Assembly: GCA_002407865.1 (NCBI GenBank)
Contig: DHPI01000073.1
Coordinates: forward strand, 28,356-34,755
DNA length: 6,400 nucleotides
From: Spirochaetia bacterium UBA5368
GTDB taxonomy: Bacteria > Spirochaetota > UBA4802 > UBA5368
Direction: 5' to 3'
In this document: positions 1 to 4,525 of the stretch, piece by piece
Layout: every line of letters starts with the position of its first letter
Numbering within the stretch: position 1 is the first letter of the stretch
The notes under the pieces: model-generated
Seen by the model: only the letters and a program-made list of their open reading frames with translations
What the model was told of the DNA's origin: nothing
The model's database searches: none
Made by a program: the position numbers and the translations under genes

Positions 1-398
1 TTGAAAAATCCCCTGCTGTCGGGGGGCGTGGTCTGCACAATCGCGACATCGACGCCGACGGCGCCGGCTGAAAAAATATACGGGATTTCGATCAGGTGGG
101 CGGGAATAAAATCGACCTTGCCGTCGGAAATTTCCTTGCTGATGCTTTCCCCCACGTTAAACGTCTTCAGCCTGAATCGCGGCAACGGCATGCCATCAAC
201 GGAGAGCGCATCCCCGATAGTGATCAGTTGTATTATTTCGAGATCCTGAATATTGTTTCTATCGGAATTTATTATCGCGTTGACAAACCGGGCGGGTATC
301 GACGGCCCGCTTGAAATAAATATGCGCTGCCCCGGTTTTATAAGGTCGAGAATCTCCTCTATATCGGCTTTTTTCGCTGCCCGCTGGGTTCTGTCCAT
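1..398 (-). CDS. Acetyl-CoA hydrolase / 4-hydroxybutyrate CoA-transferase family protein, N-terminal part (3' end outside window)
   Basis: The 132 visible residues match the N-terminal domain of the acetyl-CoA hydrolase/CoA-transferase family, cytoplasmic enzymes that move CoA between carboxylic acids or hydrolyse acyl-CoA. Visible hallmarks are KPGQRIFISSG (residues 21-31), which starts the first Rossmann-like fold, then DFIPAHLIEIP (96-106), and DVAIVQTTPPDSRGFF (117-132), the counterpart of the family's DVALIQVSPPDxHG block. The catalytic glutamate lies in the C-terminal half and cannot be checked. The ATG at 398-396 is chosen because AGAGAGGA (416-409) lies 10 bases upstream. The middle region (FNVGESISKEI) resembles the subgroup that in many bacteria carries a C-terminal GNAT acetyltransferase domain; whether this one does is unknown. 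The gene lies 123 bases downstream of the MaoC-like gene on the same strand, so a role in supplying or recycling acyl-CoA for that pathway is inferred. Family assignment is confident; substrate is not known. Confidence 0.85.
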   Translation of the reverse strand, partial: MDRTQRAAKKADIEEILDLIKPGQRIFISSGPSIPARFVNAIINSDRNNIQDLEIIQLITIGDALSVDGMPLPRFRLKTFNVGESISKEISDGKVDFIPAHLIEIPYIFSAGAVGVDVAIVQTTPPDSRGFF

Positions 399-428
399 GC
401 TTTCGGTTTCCTCTCTTTTTTATTAATC

Positions 429-458
429 AATATATCGTTACTCGCGGACAATTCACAA
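429..458 (-). promoter_or_regulatory. Putative sigma70-type promoter of the CoA-transferase-family gene
   Basis: Reading the minus strand, TTGTGA (458-453; four of six consensus positions) and TATATT (434-429; five of six) are separated by 18 bases. This would start transcription about 25 bases before the ATG at 398. The -35 overlaps a short inverted repeat, CACAA at 454-458 and TTGTG at 470-474 on the plus strand, which could be a regulator site. No T-tailed hairpin is seen between the preceding stop codon (522) and this promoter, so read-through from the MaoC-like gene is also possible. The call rests on consensus matching only. Confidence 0.4.
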
Positions 459-521
459 AATTATTCAAATTGTGCGCCGTAACGTTGCTGGATCACCGAA
501 TGCACGGCAAAAATAATTCAC

Positions 522-1379
522 TTATTCACGCTCGACAGCGCACCATGCATCGCGCAATACATCCTTGCCTTCCTCGTTTCTGGCGATGATGCCATAGCGC
601 ACATCGGGCCCATCGTTGCCGACAATGTATCCCTGGAATGTTATTGTCTGCCCCGGAAGCACCGGCCTGGCGAACTGCACATGGAGCCTTTTTACGCGCA
701 TCGGATCCCTGGAGGGACCGGTACAGTTGTCGACAACCGCCTTGTGGGCAAATGCCATTGTGCAAAGGCCCTGCAAAATTACCCCCGGCAGGCCGACATT
801 TTTCGCGAATTCATCATCGACATGAAGCGGACTCTGGTCCATAGACGGTTCCGCGTAAATATAGCTCTGTCCGTTGCGCACATGCATTGAATCCGTCCAC
901 TCAATCGCCGACGGCGATACTGGGTTGCGTATTTTTACATCGGGCTTCCCCGAGCCCGCGCTCCGGTCGAAGAACTCCCATCGCGAGCGCACCACGATAT
1001 CCCCGTGCTGGTTTTTTCCCTCGATCTGCCACCCCAATATTGCGCCTTTTTCCTTCACAGTAATATGCGTAATGACCCCTTCCGTCGATATGCTATCGCC
1101 GGGCCGCACCGGCTTCAGCCACTCGAATTCCTGCGAATAATGGACGACCATCATCATGTTCAGGCCTACCTCCTGGTCGAATACTATGTTCGCCGTCGGC
1201 ACCGCAGAATACATAACGGCATACATCGGCGGGACAAGGATTCCGCCGGGGCGGCGCATATCAAAATAGGCGTCGTTATCCTCGTTGATTGCCAGCGCAT
1301 AGTAAATGCTCTCATGCCTGGTCACCTCTATCGGCGGCGCAGCATATTTTTTTCCGATAACGCGTTCGTTCAATGCCAT
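522..1379 (-). CDS. MaoC-like double-hotdog enoyl-CoA hydratase / 3-hydroxyacyl dehydratase
   Basis: This 285-residue protein has the size and layout of fused MaoC hydratases. An N-terminal FAS1-type MaoC dehydratase domain (about 5-140, with HESIYYALAINEDND near 22-36 and VVHYSQEFEWLKPVRPGD at 78-95) precedes a C-terminal MaoC domain (about 155-285). The C-terminal domain carries the hydratase-2 signature DQSPLHVD (181-188), keeping the expected catalytic Asp181 and His186, and ends with the typical RLHVQFARPVLPGQTIT strand (231-247). Such proteins hydrate trans-2-enoyl-CoA to 3-hydroxyacyl-CoA, or the reverse, in the cytoplasm. Oddly, the usual ILHGLC segment reads ILQGLC (Gln203). The frame is open upstream to 1547, but those residues are encoded by a terminator hairpin and an AT-rich leader and do not belong to the family; the ATG at 1379 begins the homologous region and has GGGTGA a few bases upstream. 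Acyl-CoA dehydrogenase upstream and CoA-transferase downstream suggest a beta-oxidation-like step. The substrate is unknown. Confidence 0.9.
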   Translation of the reverse strand: MALNERVIGKKYAAPPIEVTRHESIYYALAINEDNDAYFDMRRPGGILVPPMYAVMYSAVPTANIVFDQEVGLNMMMVVHYSQEFEWLKPVRPGDSISTEGVITHITVKEKGAILGWQIEGKNQHGDIVVRSRWEFFDRSAGSGKPDVKIRNPVSPSAIEWTDSMHVRNGQSYIYAEPSMDQSPLHVDDEFAKNVGLPGVILQGLCTMAFAHKAVVDNCTGPSRDPMRVKRLHVQFARPVLPGQTITFQGYIVGNDGPDVRYGIIARNEEGKDVLRDAWCAVERE

Positions 1380-1398
1380 GAATATCACCCGGTTATAT

Positions 1399-1427
1399 AG
1401 TATACACGTCACACGATATATCTGTAT
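1399..1427 (-). promoter_or_regulatory. Putative promoter -10 region of the MaoC-like gene
   Basis: On the minus strand TATACT (1404-1399) is a five-of-six -10 match. It would place the transcription start near 1392, leaving a very short leader that includes the GGGTGA ribosome-binding site but not the distal arm of the 14-bp inverted repeat. The matching -35 position (ATACAG or TACAGA near 1427-1421) is weak, which would fit activator dependence or simply a false call. Confidence 0.25.
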
Positions 1428-1451
1428 TACATAATAAAATATTATGCAATA
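1425..1451. promoter_or_regulatory. AT-rich 27-bp operator-like palindrome upstream of the MaoC-like gene
   Basis: TATTACATAATA (1425-1436) and TATTATGCAATA (1440-1451) are reverse complements except at one position, around a central AAA. The palindrome lies inside the interval of the 14-bp inverted repeat and abuts the -35 position of the candidate promoter. Its size and symmetry resemble a dimeric repressor site of the TetR or MarR kind, but AT-rich sequence forms palindromes easily and no regulator gene is adjacent. Confidence 0.35.
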
Positions 1452-1469
1452 AATTTTTATATATAACCG

Positions 1470-1493
1470 GGTGCGCGCCCCGTTGGGCGCACC
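1470..1493. repeat. GC-rich hairpin next to the dehydrogenase terminator
   Basis: GGTGCG (1470-1475) and CCC (1478-1480) pair with GGGCGCACC (1485-1493), giving nine base pairs with a two-base bulge and a CGTT loop. No T-run follows directly on either strand. With the perfect hairpin at 1498-1532 it makes a tandem pair four bases apart. It may back up the terminator or belong to a dispersed palindromic element; one copy in this window cannot tell. Confidence 0.5.
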
Positions 1494-1497
1494 ATAT

Positions 1498-1532
1498 GCA
1501 AAAGGCGGCGCCATCACGGCCCCGCCTTTTGC
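1498..1532 (-). terminator. Strong intrinsic terminator-like hairpin downstream of the acyl-CoA dehydrogenase gene
   Basis: GCAAAAGGCGG (1498-1508) and CCGCCTTTTGC (1522-1532) are perfect reverse complements. Inside, GCC and GGC can pair further past a single mismatch, leaving a five-base loop. The AAAA/TTTT at the stem base makes it look bidirectional. It begins about 50 bases past the dehydrogenase stop codon (1582), so it probably ends that transcript and separates it from the MaoC-like gene. The T-run is only four long, so some read-through is possible. Confidence 0.7.
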
Positions 1533-1581
1533 GAGTAACGCTGTCACCGGAATCCAGTGGCAGAACGGATGTTTCTTTTAC

Positions 1582-3444
1582 TTATTGTGCGAAGCTCTCC
1601 TCGAGAATTTCCAGCGCCGACAAGTCTTCGTTCTTGATCGCCTTCGAAATCGCGAACGCCTCGGGAAGCACGTTCTTGATATAATACCGGGCGCTCAACA
1701 CCTTGCCCTGGTAGAACGCGCCGTCTTTATGCTCCCTCAGGAACGCGCGAAGCGCCTTTTTGTCCGTCGCGTCAATGCCGCCATCTTTAAGAATCCCCTC
1801 AAGCTTAGTCTGCGCGATACCAGCCTGCCAGAAGAGGAGCCATGCAAGGCATATGGCGCCCATCATATTGAGGAACGGATACGAGTTGACGATCGGAACG
1901 AGGAACTTCCCTTCCTTGCTGCACTGCACAAAGAACATGCCCATCTCGCCAAGCAGATTGACAGCCTTCTGCACGTCTTCGGAGATGTCTTTCAGCTTCT
2001 CGTTATCCTTGTACTGCGCGACGGTCTTGTTCATTTCCGTCAGGAAATTCATGAAGTTCGCGCCCTTCTTCTGCGCCATCTTTCTTCCGACGAGGTCAAG
2101 CGACTGGATGCCGTTTGTGCCTTCATAGATCGAACCTATCTTCAAATCGCGGAGGAACTGCTGAACAGGATAGTCGTTGCAATACCCATAACCGCCGTAG
2201 ATCTGAACGGCAAGCTCGCAAACCCTGAATCCCATGTCGGTGTTATACGCCTTGCATATGGGGATAAGAAGCTCCATAATGCCGTGCCATTTATCCGCTT
2301 CCTCGCCTTCCATCGCATGGTGCTGGTCGATCGCATACGCGCACAAATACACCAGCGCCCTCATGCCTTCAACATGCGACTTCATCCAGAGAAGCATGCG
2401 GCGAACGTCCGGGTGGTTGACAATCGCCGTGTTCGGGGCGTCGGGATTCGACATGTCTTTCAGGTTTTTACCCTGTACGCGTTCTTTTGCATAGTTGAGC
2501 GCGTGCAGATACGCGACCGATGCGGTGCCTGCGCCCTGGATACCCATACCGATACGCGCCTCGTTCATCATCTGGAACATGATCTTCATGCCCTGGCGCT
2601 CCTGGCCGAGCAGTTCGGCATAGCAGCCGCCGTTGTCGCCAAAACTCATCGCACATGTGGCGTTGCCCCTGAGGCCCATCTTGTGCTCTATGTTAACAAT
2701 CGAATAATCCGTTCTCTCACCCAGCGAACCATCCTCATTTACCTTGTACTTGGGTACGAGGAAGATGGAGATACCGGAGGTGCCGGCAGGATCGCCCTCA
2801 ATCCTCGCGAGAACCGGATGAACTATATTTTCAAAAAGATCGTTTTCTGCGGACGATATGAAAATCTTGGAGCCGTACAGTTTGAATGTGCCGTCGCTCT
2901 GGCGCACCGCTTTCGTTTTGAGATTGCCGACATCGGAACCGGCGTCTGGCTCGGTCAGCACCATGGTTCCGCCCCATTTGCCCTCGAACATTTTATACAT
3001 GTATTTGTTCTTCTGTTCTTCGGTGCCGAAATTGTAAATCATGTGCGCCGCGCCGATAGCTGCTTCGGGATAAAGGAAAAATCCCATATTGTGTATAAAA
3101 TATTCCCTGGAAGCGCATTCGACGATATACGGGAACCCCTGGCCGCCGGCATCGGGGGCGACAGCCATGGTAAAAAGACCCGCCTCATTTAACGCCTTGT
3201 GGGCCTTATGGTAGCATTTCGGAATGGTCACATTGCCGTTTTCAAGCTTGCATCCCTCGCGGTCGCCTTCCATGTATGTCGGGAACAATACTTCCTCGCC
3301 CATTTTTGCGGAAAGCTCGAGCGTCATATCGAACATATCGCGAGAAAAATCCTTATAACGTTCGGTTTTAAATAATTCTTCAATATTGAACATTTCATAC
3401 AGTACGAATTCCTGATCACGCTGATCAACAATTAGATTGCTCAT
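1582..3444 (-). CDS. Acyl-CoA dehydrogenase, long (about 600-residue) FAD-dependent type
   Basis: This 620-residue flavoenzyme oxidises an acyl-CoA to the trans-2-enoyl-CoA in the cytoplasm, normally passing electrons to electron-transfer flavoprotein. The N-terminal segment typical of the long subfamily is clear (VDQRDQEFVLYEMF, 6-19). The core follows: helical N domain (about 35-155), middle domain with the flavin-binding signature VLTEPDAGSD (162-171) and KIFISSAEND (193-202), and the C-terminal helical domain with QIYGGYGYCNDYPVQQFLRD (414-433). Glu441 in IYEGTNGIQ is the expected catalytic base. The tail (about 450-620) matches the extra C-terminal domain of this subfamily, which includes FadE-like and DmdC-like enzymes. 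The start at 3444 is supported by AGAGGGG just upstream (3455-3449). A terminator-like hairpin follows the gene, and the iron operon diverges from it. Length is full and no damage is visible. Chain length or special substrate cannot be read from the sequence; the MaoC-like hydratase next to it would act on its product. Confidence 0.95.
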   Translation of the reverse strand: MSNLIVDQRDQEFVLYEMFNIEELFKTERYKDFSRDMFDMTLELSAKMGEEVLFPTYMEGDREGCKLENGNVTIPKCYHKAHKALNEAGLFTMAVAPDAGGQGFPYIVECASREYFIHNMGFFLYPEAAIGAAHMIYNFGTEEQKNKYMYKMFEGKWGGTMVLTEPDAGSDVGNLKTKAVRQSDGTFKLYGSKIFISSAENDLFENIVHPVLARIEGDPAGTSGISIFLVPKYKVNEDGSLGERTDYSIVNIEHKMGLRGNATCAMSFGDNGGCYAELLGQERQGMKIMFQMMNEARIGMGIQGAGTASVAYLHALNYAKERVQGKNLKDMSNPDAPNTAIVNHPDVRRMLLWMKSHVEGMRALVYLCAYAIDQHHAMEGEEADKWHGIMELLIPICKAYNTDMGFRVCELAVQIYGGYGYCNDYPVQQFLRDLKIGSIYEGTNGIQSLDLVGRKMAQKKGANFMNFLTEMNKTVAQYKDNEKLKDISEDVQKAVNLLGEMGMFFVQCSKEGKFLVPIVNSYPFLNMMGAICLAWLLFWQAGIAQTKLEGILKDGGIDATDKKALRAFLREHKDGAFYQGKVLSARYYIKNVLPEAFAISKAIKNEDLSALEILEESFAQ

Positions 3445-3479
3445 AAAACCCCTCTACACATATTAATTTGTATGCCAGA

Positions 3480-3516
3480 ATTATACTATAATCTGCTTCG
3501 TCAATACTAATATCAA
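3480..3516 (-). promoter_or_regulatory. Putative promoter region of the acyl-CoA dehydrogenase gene
   Basis: On the minus strand there is a perfect TATAAT (3485-3480), about 35 bases before the ATG, but its -35 partner at normal spacing is poor. An alternative pairing is TTGATA (3516-3511; five of six) with GATTAT (3493-3488; four of six) at a 17-base spacing. Both lie in the same short stretch, so a promoter here is likely although the exact elements are unresolved. Confidence 0.4.
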
Positions 3517-3521
3517 TAGTA
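3505..3521. promoter_or_regulatory. 17-bp palindrome over the dehydrogenase promoter
   Basis: TACTA (3505-3509) and TAGTA (3517-3521) are inverted around seven bases. The site overlaps the candidate TTGATA -35 element of the acyl-CoA dehydrogenase gene. Position and size would suit a dimeric repressor such as the TetR-type regulators that often control fatty-acid oxidation genes. The arms are short and AT-rich, so chance is a real alternative. Confidence 0.25.
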
Positions 3522-3539
3522 GCGCATAAAAAACATAAT

Positions 3540-3668
3540 CTAAATTTTTGTTGTAGTTTTATATACAAAACAAATCAAATTACATATAGATCTTTTTTCC
3601 GCCGCCAATGCAATGAAAATGAAAGATTCACCGATCGCTCCGGACGGGCTGTCGTCAACGGAACTCAT
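3540..3668 (-). CDS. Possible small ORF, 42 residues, unknown function
   Basis: A minus-strand ATG at 3668-3666 is preceded by AAGGA (3679-3675) at a six-base spacing, a better ribosome-binding site than that of the MaoC-like gene. The frame runs to TAG at 3542-3540. It starts MSSVDDSPSGAIGESF, then has a short hydrophobic stretch (FIFIALAA, about 16-23) and ends in a lysine- and threonine-containing tail. The first half uses GC-rich codons like the neighbouring genes; the second half is AT-rich like the spacer. I recognise no family. It ends 95 bases before the acyl-CoA dehydrogenase start on the same strand and could be a leader peptide, the remnant of a lost gene, or chance. Confidence 0.2.
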   Translation of the reverse strand: MSSVDDSPSGAIGESFIFIALAAEKRSICNLICFVYKTTTKI

Positions 3669-3724
3669 GCGATGTCCTTGAAATTAAATTCGGGTCATGC
3701 GGCTCAACACAAAAAAATATGTGC

Positions 3725-3753
3725 TTGATTTTTTACAAGCATAATAATATTAG
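3725..3753 (+). promoter_or_regulatory. Putative promoter of the regulator-FeoA / feoB operon
   Basis: TTGATT (3725-3730) and TATTAG (3748-3753) are spaced by 17 bases, each matching four of six sigma70 consensus positions. The -10 element lies within the left arm of the 24-bp palindrome at 3745-3768, so a protein bound there would block polymerase directly. The predicted start is near 3760, giving a leader of about 20 bases with the AGGA ribosome-binding site at 3771-3774. Confidence 0.4.
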
Positions 3754-3768
3754 GTGCTTCTAATATTA
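3745..3768. promoter_or_regulatory. 24-bp palindrome, probable operator for the DtxR/MntR-family regulator
   Basis: TAATATTAG (3745-3753) and CTAATATTA (3760-3768) are perfect 9-bp inverted arms around GTGCTT. The palindrome ends 13 bases before the regulator start codon and covers the likely -10 element. DtxR-family dimers bind palindromes of roughly this size, and the known DtxR consensus also contains TTAG half-site elements. Metal-dependent autorepression of the iron operon is therefore the natural reading. The binding itself is inferred. Confidence 0.6.
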
Positions 3769-3781
3769 ATAGGATACGGTT

Positions 3782-4525
3782 ATGTCATCCCCTAAATATA
3801 CTGAAAAACAGAATATGCGCCATAACGGCAACTCATTCGAAAACACTGAACTGTCTCCCAACATGGAAGACTATATGGAAACCATCTCCCGGCTCGCCAC
3901 GAAGAACCGGGTGGTACGTGTAAGGGATATCGCACGCAGCCTCAACATAACCATGCCGAGCGTCACGGCGGCGCTGGGCAGGCTGAAGGAAAAAAAGCTT
4001 ATACTGTACGAAAAATACGGCCATGTGGAGCTGACAACCGAAGGCCAGAAAATCGCCGACGCCGTCTACAGAAAGCATTCGTTTCTGAGAGAGTTCTTTC
4101 ACGACGTTCTGCGGATGAGCCGTGATACCGCTGACAGTGAAGCCTGCCGCATGGAGCACCATCTTTCACCGGAGGCCTGCCGCCAGATGCAACGGTTTGT
4201 AAATTTCTACCGTACTAACCTGGACTCCGGCGAAAAATGGGCGGAAAACATACGGGATATCCTGGAAGAAAAAGCCCTCAGCGACCTCCAGGAGGGCGAC
4301 GCAGGGGTGATCGTCCGCATTGCAGGTAAAAGCCCGTTTAGAAAACGCCTTATGGAAATGGGATTCCGCAAAGGCGAACAGCTCAGGGTGATAAAATACG
4401 CGCCGCTGCGCGACCCGATAGAGCTGAAAATCAAAGGGTACTACATTTCACTGAGAATTGAGGAAGCGCGGGACATTATCGTAAAGCTTCTACAGGACAA
4501 AAGCAATGGCGCACAAGAGGCGTGA
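3782..4525 (+). CDS. DtxR/MntR-family metal-dependent repressor fused to a C-terminal FeoA domain
   Basis: This 247-residue cytoplasmic protein has three parts: a winged helix-turn-helix (about 25-90; recognition region ITMPSVTAALGRLKEKKLI), a metal-binding dimerisation domain (about 91-160; YRKHSFLREFF and SEACRMEHHLS), and a FeoA/SH3-like domain (about 166-238; ALSDLQEGDAGVIVRI, RLMEMGFRKGEQL, APLRDPIELKIKGY, SLRIEEA). By alignment to known members, Asp30, Glu33, His99, Cys122, Glu125 and His126 are likely metal ligands: Asp30 and Glu33 as in MntR, Cys122 as in DtxR. The start is set by AGGA (3771-3774) seven bases upstream; a 25-residue polar N-terminal extension precedes the first helix. 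The stop overlaps feoB by 20 bases, indicating translational coupling. The likely role is Fe(II)- or Mn(II)-responsive repression of this operon. The FeoA module may in addition act as, or derive from, the FeoA partner of FeoB. The family call is firm; metal identity is inferred. Confidence 0.93.
   Translation: MSSPKYTEKQNMRHNGNSFENTELSPNMEDYMETISRLATKNRVVRVRDIARSLNITMPSVTAALGRLKEKKLILYEKYGHVELTTEGQKIADAVYRKHSFLREFFHDVLRMSRDTADSEACRMEHHLSPEACRQMQRFVNFYRTNLDSGEKWAENIRDILEEKALSDLQEGDAGVIVRIAGKSPFRKRLMEMGFRKGEQLRVIKYAPLRDPIELKIKGYYISLRIEEARDIIVKLLQDKSNGAQEA
4494..4497 (+). promoter_or_regulatory. Ribosome-binding site that sets the feoB start inside the regulator gene
   Basis: AGGA lies eight bases before the ATG at 4506, within the last codons of the upstream regulator-FeoA gene. 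The spacing supports 4506 as the feoB start and hence the 20-base overlap, typical of translational coupling. Confidence 0.6.

Larger units (their letters stand above)
1386..1473. repeat. Perfect 14-bp inverted repeat flanking the MaoC leader; one arm holds the likely RBS
   Basis: CACCCGGTTATATA at 1386-1399 and its exact reverse complement TATATAACCGGGTG at 1460-1473 are separated by 60 AT-rich bases. On the minus-strand transcript the arm nearest the gene reads ...CCGGGTG and ends six bases before the MaoC ATG, so it contains the only Shine-Dalgarno-like sequence (GGGTGA). If RNA started upstream of 1473, the arms could pair and hide the RBS. Pairing stops cleanly at both ends of each arm. 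I see no target-site duplication, so I do not call it a mobile element. Confidence 0.6.
3445..3781. other. 337-base divergent intergenic region between the acyl-CoA dehydrogenase and iron operon
   Basis: Mostly AT-rich, with one GC-richer island near 3598-3672. It holds promoter-like elements for both flanking genes, the strong palindrome at 3745-3768, and weaker symmetric sequences: a 13-bp palindrome at 3480-3492 (ATTATA-C-TATAAT), a 17-bp one at 3505-3521, a 16-bp near-palindrome at 3556-3571 (GTTTT...AAAAC) and a 6-bp-arm inverted repeat at 3722-3741 (TGCTTG...CAAGCA). A possible small minus-strand ORF lies at 3668-3540. I recognise no riboswitch, tRNA or known non-coding RNA. Confidence 0.6.

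Noticed and set aside
1..314. Two plus-strand open frames at the left edge
   Set aside because: They are antisense to the CoA-transferase-family gene, whose minus-strand translation carries clear family motifs.
481..521. Possible terminator after the MaoC-like gene
   Set aside because: Only a five-pair stem with a long loop can be formed and no T-run follows it.
1386..1473. Interpretation of the 14-bp inverted repeat as a miniature transposable element
   Set aside because: I see no target-site duplication at the ends, and one arm is part of the gene's ribosome-binding region. A genome search for extra copies would be needed to revive the idea.
1380..1547. N-terminal extension of the MaoC-like protein to an upstream ATG at 1547
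   Set aside because: The added residues are translated from the terminator hairpins and the AT-rich leader, do not resemble the family, and the ATG at 1379 starts exactly where homology begins.
1471..3192. A 573-codon open frame on the plus strand, antisense to the acyl-CoA dehydrogenase gene
   Set aside because: The minus-strand protein has every expected acyl-CoA dehydrogenase motif across the same bases. The antisense translation has no recognisable family and its start lies in the terminator hairpins; it is a codon-bias shadow.
3613..3681. A 22-codon plus-strand ORF in the divergent spacer
   Set aside because: There is no ribosome-binding site before it and it is very short; it mostly overlaps the better-supported minus-strand small ORF.
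3722..3741. Inverted repeat TGCTTG...CAAGCA as a terminator
   Set aside because: The stem is only six pairs with an AT-only loop. A T-run follows only on the minus strand, where no gene ends, and in the plus direction it lies at the promoter.
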